Positions 17,390 through 27,100 of a stretch of 42,149 nucleotides of DNA are shown one piece after another (position 1 is the stretch's first letter; each line of letters opens with the position of its first letter). The position numbers and the translations under genes were made by a program. Under the pieces are notes generated by a model that did no database searches, had not been told where the DNA came from, and was given only the letters and a program-made list of their open reading frames with translations. The DNA comes from Aureimonas sp. Leaf324 (lineage in GTDB: Bacteria; Pseudomonadota; Alphaproteobacteria; Rhizobiales; Rhizobiaceae), in assembly GCF_001423245.1 (NCBI RefSeq), contig NZ_LMOH01000014.1, positions 1-42,149 of the forward strand, read 5' to 3'.

Positions 17390-18058
17390 ATGGAGCGTGT
17401 TGGTCAGGGCTGGCGCTTCACCTTGCGCTTGCCAAGCACCATGCGTGGTATTCTTGCTGACGATTCGGCTCGGCGCCCTGCCGCACCCTTCGTGCGCGCC
17501 AGCTTCGGACCGATGATGTGCCGCGAGGCGCGGAGGATGAGCGAGACGGCGGCCGCAGAGTGCCGATCGATTTTCGGACTTGGTTTAGAAAGGTTGCGAG
17601 GCATGTTGAATGTCGGAACGGAAGAAGGAGCCAATCTAAGAGACTCAAGATACGCGAACCTCTCGGCAGAAAAGCGGGCAGTGGTCGACGAGGTCCTTGC
17701 GGTGACAACCGAGGCGCTCTCGCGCCTGAAGGTGGGGCAGTTTAATCGAGTTCCGCCGCACCTCGCTCTCGCACCGGTGCTTGATCAGCTGAAAGCTTTT
17801 GAGGCGGTAGCGCGCCTCCAACCCTCAATCGCGCAAAGCTTCCATGAACCGGCACGCGAGGCCGTGCGCTCGATGCTTAAGTGCCTCGGGGGAGATAGTT
17901 CTGTCGTTGACGGCATCCCAGTTTTCGTAGATGTCGGCCCGACACAGCCGAGCGCCCCAGCGGGTGTTCTATTCTCTGCCGCTTGCGCGAGCTACATAAA
18001 GGAAATCCGAGCGCGTGAGTCCATGGCGGAGAAGGACGTTCGCCGCTACGAGAGAATG
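17390..18058 (+). pseudogene. Tyrosine-recombinase-like integrase, N-terminal part, cut off by an IS
   Basis: About 223 codons remain before the insertion sequence. The N-terminus (VPHMERVGQGWRFTLRLPS) resembles the short N-terminal domain of island integrases (DUF6538 type). The last 30 residues (LFSAACASYIKEI...EKDVRRYERM) look like the start of a core-binding domain. The catalytic domain with the R-H-R-Y residues is missing. The frame reads ten bases or so into the IS and stops. The true start could lie upstream at a TTG (17303). Position next to tRNA-Ser fits an integrase that inserted its element there. Family assignment rests on faint pattern similarity, so it is tentative. No catalytic-domain remnant was seen beyond the IS cluster. 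Confidence 0.55.
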
Positions 18059-18123
18059 TGGTCTGCCTCCTGAAAAGTGGTCCTCCCTGAAGTAGGCTTT
18101 TGAGCCTTTGGAGGATGCCGAGA

Positions 18124-18402
18124 ATGCCCAGGAAGAAGCCGAGCCCGGAAGAGATCGTCGCCAAGCTGCGGCAGGTAGACGTTCTCGTGTCGCAGGGGCG
18201 CTCTGTTGCTGAAGCGGTGCGCACGATCGGCGTGACGCCGTTCACGTACTATCGTTGGCGCAAGGAGTATGGCGGGCTGAAGGTCGACCAAGTGAAGCGG
18301 CTGAAGGAGTTGGAGAAGGAGAACGAGCGCCTGCGCAAGGCGGTCTCCGATTTGACGCTCGAGAAGCTGATCCTCAAGGAGGCCGCTTCGGGAAACTGGT
18401 AA
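18124..18402 (+). CDS. IS3-family transposase OrfA (helix-turn-helix)
   Basis: The 92-residue product has a helix-turn-helix (EEIVAKLRQVDVLVSQG...FTYYRWRKEYGG) followed by a leucine zipper (VKRLKELEKENERLRKAVSDLTLEKLIL). OrfA binds the IS ends and, fused to OrfB by a -1 ribosomal frameshift, makes the transposase. The ATG at 18124 lies nine bases after GGAGG; another ATG at 18115 is too close to that site. The stop codon TAA at 18400 overlaps the OrfB frame. Confidence 0.93.
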   Translation: MPRKKPSPEEIVAKLRQVDVLVSQGRSVAEAVRTIGVTPFTYYRWRKEYGGLKVDQVKRLKELEKENERLRKAVSDLTLEKLILKEAASGNW

Positions 18403-19292
18403 GCCCCTCCCGGCGTCGCCAATGCATCAAGCACGTCATGAAGAAGTTCAACGTGTCGGAGCGTTTGGCGTGCCGGGTCCTGGGGCAGCACCGGTCAACA
18501 CAGCGCAAGGCGCCCAAGGGTCGAGCCGACGATGCGGCGTTGACAGCCGACATCATCGAGCTGGCGACCCGCTATGGGCGTTACGGCTACCGCCGGATCA
18601 CGGCCTTGCTGCGGAATGCCGGATGGCTCGTGAACGTGAAACGGGTGGAGCGCATCTGGCGGCAGGAAGGTCTGAAGGTGCCGGCCAAGCAGCCTAAGCG
18701 TGGTCGGCTCTGGCTGAACGATGGCTCCTGTGTTCGGCTTCGACCAGAGCGTCCCAACCACGTGTGGTCCTATGACTTCGTTGAGGACCGAACCCACAAC
18801 GGGCGCAAGTTCCGTATGCCGAACGTCATCGACGAGTTCACCCGCGAGTGCTTGGCCATTCGGATCGACCGGAAGCTGAAGTCCTCGGACGTCATCGACG
18901 CTTTATCTGACCTCTTTATCCTACGCGGCGTGCCGGGGAACATCCGTTCCGACAACGGTCCCGAGTTCATCGCCAAGGCGGTGCGCGACTGGATCGCGGC
19001 AGTCGGAGCCAGGACTGCGTTCATCGAACCGGGCTCGCCTTGGGAGAACGGGTACTGCGAGAGCTTCAACTCGAAGCTCCGGGACGAGCTCCTGAACGGC
19101 GAGATCTTCTACAGCCTCGCCGAAGCCCGGATCGTCATCGAGAGCTGGCGCCAGCACTACAACACCAAGCGACCACACTCTTCGCTCGGCTACCGTCCCC
19201 CGGCACCAGCCGCGGTGCCGTGGCCGGCTGCGCCACCCCAACCCGCTTCGCCGGCCACACCAAACGTCGCCGACAAGCCCACCATGCATTAG
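18399..19292 (+). CDS. IS3-family transposase OrfB (DDE catalytic subunit)
   Basis: OrfB is in the -1 frame relative to OrfA and has no clear start of its own, so it is expected as an OrfAB fusion. From VSPSRRRQCIKHVMKKF about 297 residues follow. The first part is the HTH_21-like segment (YGRYGYRRITALLRNAGW). The rve integrase core has the catalytic triad: D in WSYDFVED, D in IRSDNGPEF, and E in ENGYCESFNSKLRDE. The C-terminus RPHSSLGYRPPAP is standard. The reading frame is intact, so the copy may be active. Confidence 0.93.
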   Translation, partial: VSPSRRRQCIKHVMKKFNVSERLACRVLGQHRSTQRKAPKGRADDAALTADIIELATRYGRYGYRRITALLRNAGWLVNVKRVERIWRQEGLKVPAKQPKRGRLWLNDGSCVRLRPERPNHVWSYDFVEDRTHNGRKFRMPNVIDEFTRECLAIRIDRKLKSSDVIDALSDLFILRGVPGNIRSDNGPEFIAKAVRDWIAAVGARTAFIEPGSPWENGYCESFNSKLRDELLNGEIFYSLAEARIVIESWRQHYNTKRPHSSLGYRPPAPAAVPWPAAPPQPASPATPNVADKPTMH

Positions 19293-19325
19293 ATTTGAAC
19301 CGGGCCACCTAACGGGGGCAGGCCA

Positions 19326-19524
19326 CTCGATGCATCGGCGACGGCGGGAGGGGCTCACCAGTTTCCCGAGGCGGCCTCTTTGAGGATCAGCTTCTCCAAC
19401 GTCAGATCCGACACTGCTTTGCGCGCTCGATGCATCGGCGACGGCGGGAGGGGCTCACCAGTTTCCCGAGGCGGCCTCTTTGAGGATCAGCTTCTCCAAC
19501 GTCAGATCCGACACTGCTTTGCGC
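19326..19524. repeat. 99-bp perfect direct repeat separated by one G (first of two)
   Basis: Positions 19326-19424 are identical to 19426-19524, with a single G at 19425 between. The repeat covers the orfA/orfB junction of the partial IS copy. Confidence 0.9.
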
Positions 19525-19733
19525 AGGCGTTCGTTCTCCTTCTCGAGCTCCTTCAGCCGCTTCACCTGGTCGACCTTCAGCCCGCCATACTCCTTGCGCC
19601 AGCGATAATAGGTGAAGCTCGTCGCGCCGATCGTGCGCACCGCTTCAGCAACAGGTCGACCTTGCGACACGAGAACGTCCACCTGCCGCAGCTTGGCGAC
19701 GATCTCTTCCGGGCTTGGCTTCTTCCTCGGCAT
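19455..19733 (-). CDS. IS3-family OrfA in the partial IS copy
   Basis: The 92-residue product is nearly identical to OrfA of the complete IS, with the same helix-turn-helix and leucine zipper. OrfB is missing apart from its first codons, so no working transposase can be made from this copy. The start is the equivalent ATG behind GGAGG. Confidence 0.85.
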   Translation of the reverse strand: MPRKKPSPEEIVAKLRQVDVLVSQGRPVAEAVRTIGATSFTYYRWRKEYGGLKVDQVKRLKELEKENERLRKAVSDLTLEKLILKEAASGNW

Positions 19734-19898
19734 TCTCGGCATCCTCCAAAGGCTCAAAAGCCTACTTCAGGGAGGGCCACTTTTCAGGGGGCAGACCAGC
19801 GATCTCTTCCGGGCTTGGCTTCTTCCTCGGCATTCTCGGCATCCTCCAAAGGCTCAAAAGCCTACTTCAGGGAGGGCCACTTTTCAGGGGGCAGACCA
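19700..19898. repeat. 99-bp perfect direct repeat separated by one G (second of two)
   Basis: Positions 19700-19798 are identical to 19800-19898, again with a single G (19799) between. It covers the left terminus of the partial IS and its orfA start. It has exactly the same geometry as the repeat at 19326-19524. Confidence 0.9.
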
Positions 19899-20046
19899 AG
19901 TTCGCGGACCGGAACCAAAACACCCACGGCGTGCTCGACGGCACGGTGGAAACCACTGGTTCTTCCGGCCCCGTCTCGCCGACTATTGCGCCATACCCTC
20001 CTTCGACCGACCTCGCGTCCCGACGGCCTCTGACGACGACCTCGGC

Positions 20047-21078
20047 TTACGCCGCGACCGCCGTCGGAGCTCGGTAAGTTCCACCCTTCGCCAGAAGGGC
20101 CCAGACGATCCGCGCCATCTTGTTGGCGAGTGCCACCGTCACCAGCATGCGCGGTTTGCGCGCGAGCATCTGCTCTAGCCACGATCCCTTCCCTGTCCCG
20201 CGCCGCGTGGCTTGGAGGATCACCGCGCTGGCCCCGATGATCAGAAGCCGTCGCAGCGTTCGCTCGCCCATTTTGGACGTCGCGCCGAGCTTCTGCTTGC
20301 CGCCTGTGGAGTGCTGCGTCGGCGTCAGTCCGACCCAGGCAGCGAAGTCCCGTCCCTTGGCAAACGTCTCGGCCGCCGGCGCCAGAGCCATCAGCGCCGT
20401 CGCGGTGATCGGCCCGATCCCGGGAATGGTCATCAGCCTTCGCGCCGTCTCCTCCTCACGGGCGCGCTGGGCAATCTCCTTGTCGAGAGCGGCGATGCGC
20501 TCGTCGAGATCAGCCAGGAGGTCGAGCATGACGCGGAACATCGAGAGGGCCGCGGGTGGCAAGGAGGCGCCCATCTCGTCCTCGAGAAGATCGCCGAGCA
20601 TCGAGACGTAGGCAGGACCCTTCGGTGCGACCCAGCCATACTCGGTCAGGTGTCCCCGGATGGCATTGATGAGCTGGGTGCGCTGGCGAACGAGGAGGTC
20701 TCGGGTTCGGAACACGAGCGCCGACGCTTGCTGCTCCTCGCTCTTCACGGCCACAAAGCGCATGGTCGGACGCTGTGCCGCCTCGCAGATCGCTTCGGCA
20801 TCCACCGCATCGTTCTTGTGCCGCTTCACGAACGGCTTCACGTAGGCTGGCGGGATGAGCCGCACGTCATGGCCCAGCGTCGTCAGCTCGCGGGCCCAAT
20901 GATGCGCTCCGCCGCACGCCTCCAGCGCCACGATGCACCGCGGCTGCGCAGCGAAAAAGGCGAGCAGCTTCGCCCGCGTCAGGCGTTTCGAGAACACGCC
21001 CCGGCCCCGCTCGTCGGCGCCATGGGCGTGGAACACGGTCTTCGCGATATCCAGGCCAATCGTGGTAACCTCGGACAC
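20047..21078 (-). CDS. IS110-family transposase
   Basis: This 343-residue transposase has the DEDD (RuvC-like) N-terminal domain of IS110 elements: the first aspartate in TIGLDIAK, the glutamate in VALEACGGAHHW, and the two aspartates in KNDAVDAEAI. The C-terminal Transposase_20 domain (LMTIPGIGPITATALMAL) and the conserved serine region (QHSTGGKQKLG) follow. The frame is intact. The GTG at 21078 is chosen because AGGAGG lies five bases upstream; an in-frame ATG at 21111 lacks a site. IS110 elements have no clear terminal inverted repeats, so I cannot set the ends; the 148 bp after the stop and part of 21079-21324 probably belong to the element and may encode its guide RNA. Confidence 0.93.
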   Translation of the reverse strand: MSEVTTIGLDIAKTVFHAHGADERGRGVFSKRLTRAKLLAFFAAQPRCIVALEACGGAHHWARELTTLGHDVRLIPPAYVKPFVKRHKNDAVDAEAICEAAQRPTMRFVAVKSEEQQASALVFRTRDLLVRQRTQLINAIRGHLTEYGWVAPKGPAYVSMLGDLLEDEMGASLPPAALSMFRVMLDLLADLDERIAALDKEIAQRAREEETARRLMTIPGIGPITATALMALAPAAETFAKGRDFAAWVGLTPTQHSTGGKQKLGATSKMGERTLRRLLIIGASAVILQATRRGTGKGSWLEQMLARKPRMLVTVALANKMARIVWALLAKGGTYRAPTAVAA

Positions 21079-21324
21079 GGACGCCTCCTGTGAATGAGTT
21101 GAAACACCCATTCTGGCGCAACGATGCCGTCGGGGGCGTCCACCCCATCACCCAGCCGAGCCGATCAGCGCCAAGGGAGCGGACCTTTTGAAGCGGCCCA
21201 TCCGCTTTCGACCCGTCAAAGTCCTACTTGGCCCGGCCGCCTGATCTCGGAAGCTGCCATTCGCCGAGAGGTCAAAACTCGCCCTCCGTACCACCATAAG
21301 GCAGCCTCATGCGTCGGCTTAGCG

Positions 21325-22945
21325 TCAGACCATGAAAGACAAGATGAAGTTCCAAACGGCGACATAGGCCAGCAGCCCCACGCTGTAGACGAGCGTCGTG
21401 CGCATGATCTCGGACTCACAGCCGACTAGGCCGACGGCCGCGGCGGCGATCGCGATGGACTGCGGCGAGATGAGCTTGCCCATGACGCCGCCGCTCGTGT
21501 TGGCCGCGACTAGCAGGGCCTCGCTGATGCCGATCTGTGAAGCCGTCACCGCCTGGAGGTGCGCAAAGAGCGTATTGCTGTTGACCACCGATCCGGTGAT
21601 GAAGACGCCGAGCCAGCCGATGACGGGGGAGAGCAGCGGGAAGACCCGCCCGCTCTCGGCCAAGCCGAGGCCGATGCTCGCGGAAGCCCCGGAGAAGTTC
21701 GCGACATAGGCGACGGCCATGATCAGCGAGATCGTGGCGAGCGGGCGCCACAGCTCCTTCAATGTTCGGACCAACTGCCCGCCGGCGATGCGCATCGACA
21801 GCCGGGAGGACAGCACCGCCGTCAACACCGCGGCGATCAGGATCGCCGTCCCAGGCGCCCCGACCAGCGATAGGCTCCAGACCGCCGGGAGTTCGCGGGC
21901 AGCCGCCGCGATCGGCGGAAGCTCCTGGACACCGAGATGCAGGAAGGGGATCGGCACCGTCACCACGGTGGCTGCCAACGGGCCGTCCGGGGCGAACAGC
22001 AACCGGAACGCCGGAAGGCTCCAGAGAAGGATCAGGCCCGTGAGGATGTAGAACGGCGACCATGCCGCGACGACCTGGCCGAGCGTCCACCGACGGTCGG
22101 ACACCTCGGGCGCGTCCGCCTCCCTGTAAAGGGTCGCTGGCTTCCAGTAGCGTAATGAACAGCGCCAGCGCGCCCATCGACGCCAGCGGCGCGACGATGT
22201 CGGTGAGCTCGGGACCGAAGAGGTAGAGCGTCGCCGTCTGGAGGCCGCTGAAGAGGACACCGACCAGGGCCAGGACAGGCCAGGTCTCGCGGACCCCGCG
22301 CCACCCGTCGAGAACGAGGATCAGCAAGGTCGGCACGAAGAGCGTCGAGAGCTGGACGATGGCGATCATCATGAGCGACAGCTCGCCGAGATCGACGGCG
22401 CCCTGCTGCGCGCCGACGAGGACGGGAATGCCGATCGCGCCGTAGGCGCCGGAGCCGGCGTTGGCGAGAAGGCACAGCATGGCCGCCTTGATCGGCTTGA
22501 AGCCCAGCTCGACGAGGAGCGCGGCGCAGATCGCGATGGGAACCCCGAAGCCGGCGGCGCCCTCGAGGAACGCGCCGAAGCAGAAGGCGATCAGGATGAC
22601 CTGGATCCGCTGGTCGGCGGAGATCGTCGTGATGCTTCCGCGGATGACCTCGAACATCCCGCTCTCCACCGCCAGCTTGTAGAGCCACACCGCCATCACG
22701 ACGATGTAGCCGATCGGCCAGAGCCCGCTGGCGACGCCGAAGAGGGCCGCGCCGAGGACCTTCGCGAACGGCATGCCGAACACCGCGAGGGACACGAGGA
22801 TCGAGATCGCAACGGCCGCCACCGCCGCTGTCAGGCCCTTCAGCTTCAGGAGCGTCAGGGCGAAGAGGAAGGACAGGATCGGGATCGTGCCCGCCAGCGC
22901 CGAGAGGTACGGGTTGCCAAGCGGGTCGTAGAGTTGCTGCCACAT
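21325..22945 (-). pseudogene. lldP: L-lactate permease, frameshifted
   Basis: Together the two frames encode about 539 residues, the normal LldP/GlcA length, with 12 or more membrane helices. The first frame (22945 to about 22150) includes GAFLEGAAGFGVPIAICAALL, LLANAGSGAYGAIGIPVLVGAQQ and WRGVRETWPVLALVG. The second (about 22145 to 21325) continues with YWKPATLYREADAPEV, FITGSVVNSNTLFAHLQ and the C-terminal membrane segment. The break falls near 22135-22150, at ATTACGCTACTGG. No homopolymer is there. Loss of one repeat of a tandem ACGCT would explain it, but a sequencing error is possible. The intact family imports lactate or glycolate with protons. It lies 60 bp after the lactate-dehydrogenase-like gene on the same strand. 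Confidence 0.85.
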
Positions 22946-23005
22946 GCGGTCATCGTCCTCGAAACGTGCGTCGTCGCGGGGACGCCCGGTTGCGTGCCGG
23001 GCGGG

Positions 23006-24124
23006 TCAGGTACCGGGGACCCTGTTCTCGCAGTCGGTGCCGTCCAGGAAGCACCGCATGTTGTCGAGCGTGGTCTCGGCGAGCTCCCGCAGGGCCTCGA
23101 CCGTGAAGAACCCCTGGTGTCCCGTGACGAGCACGTTCGGGAAGGTCATCAACCTCTGGAAGACGTCGTCGTCGATGATCTCGGACGAGCGGTCCTGGAA
23201 GAAGAGCGGCCCCTCCTGCTCGTAGACGTCGATCGCCAGGGATCCGAGGTGGCGGGACTTCAGCGCCAGGATGACGGCGCCCGTGTCGACCAGCGCGCCG
23301 CGGGAGGTGTTGACGAGCATCGCTCCCGGCCTCATCAGCGCCAGCGACCGTTCGTTGATCAGATGTCGCGTCGCCTCCGACAGCGGACAGTGCAACGTGA
23401 CGACGTCGGACCGGGACAGCAGCGTCTCGAGGTCGACCCTCTCGCCGATCGCGTCGAACGCCTCCGAGCGGACCGGATCGCTTCCGAGCACCCGGCAGCC
23501 GATGCCTTTCAGGATGCGGGCCGTCGCGAGCCCGATCCGTCCGGTACCGACGATGCCGACCGTCTTGCCGTGCAGCGTCATTCCCAACAGTCCGTCGAGC
23601 ATGAAGTTGCCCTCCCGCACCCTGTTGAAGGCGCGGTGCGTCTGGCGGTTCAACGTCATGACCAGCGCGATGGCATGCTCGGCGACGGCCTCGGGCGAAT
23701 AGGCCGGGACCCGCGCGACGAAGAGGCCCAGCCGGGATGCCGCGGCGACGTCGACGTTGTTGAACCCGGCGCATCTGAGGAACACAGCGCGCACGCCGGC
23801 GGCGACGAGCGCCTCCAGTACCCTGGCATCCGCCTGGTCGTTGACGAAGAGGCAGACGGCTTCGCAGCCGTTCGCCAGGGCAGCCGTCCGCGCGGACAGC
23901 GCGGCGTCCAGATAGACTAGGTCGAGCCCTCCATGAGCGTCTTCCCGAGCGTTCGCCTCGTTGAGCGAGCGACGGTCGTAGGACTGGGCGCTGAAGACCG
24001 CGGTCTTGCCGGGACGCCCCTCCCGTCGGCGACGACGGTGCGCCCGCCAAGACCGCGTCGATGGGTCGGGGGCATCCTCGATGTGTTGCCTACAGCCATA
24101 TCTCAACCCTCCGGGCCACTGCAT
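23006..24124 (-). CDS. D-lactate dehydrogenase-like 2-hydroxyacid dehydrogenase (start unresolved)
   Basis: The conserved protein spans about 334 residues from KTAVFSAQSYDRRSLNEAN (Lys codon at 24007) to the stop. The nucleotide-binding GIVGTGRIG is in the middle, followed by SDVVTLHCPLSEATRHLI, the catalytic Arg in NTSRGALVDT, the Glu in the DVYEQEGP region and the active-site His in TGHQGFFT. This pattern matches D-lactate dehydrogenases that reduce pyruvate with NADH. The family normally begins MKTAVFS. Here the codon before Lys is GGC, although a good ribosome site (GGGAGGGG) stands at the right distance. The frame stays open upstream to 24184, into the end of the glucan synthase gene; ATG 24124 is given only as the nearest in-frame start. 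Confidence 0.8.
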   Translation of the reverse strand: MQWPGGLRYGCRQHIEDAPDPSTRSWRAHRRRRREGRPGKTAVFSAQSYDRRSLNEANAREDAHGGLDLVYLDAALSARTAALANGCEAVCLFVNDQADARVLEALVAAGVRAVFLRCAGFNNVDVAAASRLGLFVARVPAYSPEAVAEHAIALVMTLNRQTHRAFNRVREGNFMLDGLLGMTLHGKTVGIVGTGRIGLATARILKGIGCRVLGSDPVRSEAFDAIGERVDLETLLSRSDVVTLHCPLSEATRHLINERSLALMRPGAMLVNTSRGALVDTGAVILALKSRHLGSLAIDVYEQEGPLFFQDRSSEIIDDDVFQRLMTFPNVLVTGHQGFFTVEALRELAETTLDNMRCFLDGTDCENRVPGT

Positions 24125-27100
24125 CGATGGGAACGCGAACATCGGTGCCGGACGCTTCCTGCGGTCGACCGTCGACCTCCACACGGCGTCCGTCTGCGCC
24201 GTGGCGGTTGTGGACGCGAACGTCGCAGCGTGAGGCGCCCGTCGCCATGGAGGCCTCGAACATCGGCCAGGACGGCGGCAGGCAGGGGTCGATCACGAAC
24301 GTGTCGCCTTCCCGGCGAATTCCGAGAATGCCCTCGATCCCTGCCCGGTACATCCATCCGGCGGAACCCGTGTACCAGGTCCAGCCACCGCGTCCCGCAT
24401 GGGGAGGTACCGAATAGACGTCCGCGGCGACGACATAGGGCTCGACTTTGTACCGTTCGGCATCCGCGCGGTTCCGCGCATGGTTGATCGGGTTGAGGAG
24501 AGCGAAGAGCGCATGGGCCTTCTCACCGTCGCCGAGTTGAGCGTGGGCAAACACGGCCCACATCGCGGCATGGCTGTACTGGCCCCCGTTCTCGCGCAAT
24601 CCCGGCGGATACCCCTTGATGTAGCCTGGGTCGTGCGGCGTACGGTCGAAGGGAGGCGTGAAGAGCAGCGCCAGCCCCTCGTCCGGGCGAACGAGTTCCG
24701 CACCGAGCGACGCCATGGCCTGCTTCGCCCGTTCGGGCCGGGCCGCCCCGGACAAGACGGCCCACGACTGCGCGATGCTGTCGATCCGGCATTCCTCGCT
24801 CGCGGTCGATCCGAGCCAAGTCCCGTCGTCGAAGGTGGCGCGCCTGTACCACGCTCCATCCCAAGCCTCCCGCTCGATCGCCGACCGCACTTCCTCCGCG
24901 TGCTTGCGCCAGCGGTCGACGCGCTCGGGGTCGCGGCCTTCGGCCAGCGGGGAAAAGATCGCGATGGTGCGCAGGAGAAGCCAGCCGAGCCAGACACTCT
25001 CGCCCCGTCCCGCCTCGCCGACGCGGTTCATGCCGTCGTTCCAGTCCCCGGTGCCGATCAACGGCAGGCCGAGGTCTCCGGTTAGCTCGAGGCACTGGTC
25101 CAGTCCCCTCGCGCAGTGCTCGAAGAGCGTTGCCGACTCGTCCGCCTGCATGGGCTGGAAGAAGGCATCGTGCTCGCCCGGAGCCAACTGAGGGCCCGTC
25201 AGGAACGGAACGTCCTCGTCGAGCACGGCCGCATCGCCCGAGGCGCGAACGTAGGTCGCCGCGGCGAAGGCGAGCCAGACGCGGTCGTCCGAGATGCGCG
25301 TCCGCACGCCCTGCCCCGACTGCGGCAGCCACCAATGCTGCACGTCGCCCTCGACGAACTGGCGACCGGCGGCTCGTAGGAGGTGATGACGCGTCGTCTC
25401 CGGACGGGCGAAGGTCAACGCCATGCCGTCCTGCAACTGGTCGCGGAAACCGTAGGCTCCGCTCGCCTGGTAGAAGGCCGACCGTGCCCAGATGCGGCAC
25501 GCGAGCGTCTGGTAGAGGAGCCAGCCGTTCAGCATGATGTCCATCGCCCGGTCCGGCGTCCTGACAGTGACGGTGCCCAGAAGATCGGTCCAGTGATTGC
25601 GGACCTCGGCGAAGACAGCGTCGAGGCTGGCCGCCCGGTAGCGCTCGACGAGGCCGCGCGCCTCCTCCGCGGAACCGCCCTGTCCGAGCAACGAGACGAT
25701 CTCGACGGTCTCGCCGACGGGGACCTCGACATGGGTCGCCAGCGCCGCGCACGGATCCAGACCGGCGCCTGTCCTGCCGGAAAGGGGCTCATGCCGCTCG
25801 AGCGCAGCAGGAACTCCCAGCGATCCCCCCCGACCGAGGAACTCCGTCCTGTCCCCCGACCAACTCGTCTGGCGTCCGAGAAGATCGGCGAAAGCGACGC
25901 GACCGGGGAACGCCGTGCTCCAGGGATTGCGGGCAAACATGGCCCCGGTGGCTTCGTCCATCTCAGTCGTCAGAAATGATCCCGAGGTGGTTCGCGAGGT
26001 GCCTAGCACGAGTTCCGCATAAGCCGTGACGGTTAGCCGGCGCGGCGCTTCGGAAGTGTTTCGGATCCTCAGCCGGGAGATCTTCACGGGATCCGCGAGC
26101 GGCACGAACTGCAAGAGATCGAGATGGAGCCCTCCCGCCTCGTGTTCGAAGCGGCTGTAGCCCCAACCGTGCCTGGCGATATGCGCGCCGTGGCTCACGA
26201 CGGGTCGGGCCGTCGGACTGAGGATCTCAAGGGTGTCCTCGTCCCGAACGTAGAAGGCTTCGCCCGGAGGATCGCTCACCGGATCGTTCGACCAGGGCGT
26301 CAACTGGTTCTCGCGGCTGTTCCCGGCCCAGGTGTACCCCGCGCCCTCGGCCGAAGCCTGGAAGCCGAACGACGGGTTGGAGACAACGTTGATCCATGGC
26401 GCGGGCGTGGCGACGCCGGGTTCGAGGACGGTGACATACTCCCGCCCCTCCTTGTCGAAGCCGCCGAAACCGTTGAAAAACTCGAGGTCCGGCAGGTTCG
26501 GCCGGAGCGTTCCCCGGGCCGGCCGACGTTTCGAGGGAAACGCGGGCGGAGAACCCGGGTACTCCCGCTGCACGCGAGCGAGTTGCTCCGCGATCGCGCC
26601 GCGGCGGGCGACGAAGTCGACGCGGGCGACCGCGTCGAGGTGCAGGCGAGACTGCGTGCTCATCAGGTCGGCGCGCAGGACATACGCGGAACCCTCCGCG
26701 AGTTCAGCGCCTAGGCGCGGCCGCGACTGGCTGCTGCGGACTGCCGTCTCGATGGCGACCTGAAGATCCTGAACATAGGAGGATGCCCGCTCGTTGACGA
26801 TGACGAGATCGACGGCAAGCCGTTTCATGCGCCAGTACTCGTGGGCGCGGAGCAGTTGTCGGACCTGCTCGATGTCCTGGATGTCGTCGATCTTCAGAAG
26901 CACGATCGGGAGGTCGCCGGATATCGAATGCTGCCAGAGGCCGGACTGCGGACCCGCACCGCGCAGGATGGCGTCAGAGGACGGCCGGAACCGTCGGTCG
27001 GCATAGATGAGCGGTGCGGCAAGCCGCTGGAAGTCGGCCGCTTCCTCGGGCGTGACGCCGATGTGACGAAGCTGCACCTGGGCCTGCGTCCAGGCTAGCG

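Larger units (their letters stand above)
18059..19325 (+). mobile_element. IS3-family insertion sequence (IS407-like), complete
   Basis: The left end TGGTCTGCCTCCTG (18059) and the inverted right end TGGCCTGCCCCCG (ending at 19325) form imperfect terminal repeats. Inside are orfA and orfB in the usual -1 arrangement. The element is 1267 bp. The flanking four bases differ (AATG on the left, CTCG on the right), so no target duplication is visible. That points to a recombination between IS copies or to an assembly join at the right end. Confidence 0.88.
19326..19898 (-). mobile_element. Partial inverted copy of the same IS3 family element
   Basis: The minus strand carries the left terminus (TGGTCTGCCCCCTG at 19898), the whole of orfA and about ten codons of orfB. 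It then stops abruptly against the right end of the complete IS at 19325. It differs from the complete copy at scattered bases (for example RPVAEAVRTIGATSF versus RSVAEAVRTIGVTPF), so it is a distinct copy. Two internal 99-bp duplications inflate it; without them it would be 373 bp. Confidence 0.85.

Noticed and set aside
19326-19898. CRISPR-like or tandem repeat array
   Set aside because: The repeats are two separate pairs of 99-bp IS sequence with one-base spacers, not an array with variable spacers. No CRISPR array was seen elsewhere in the window.
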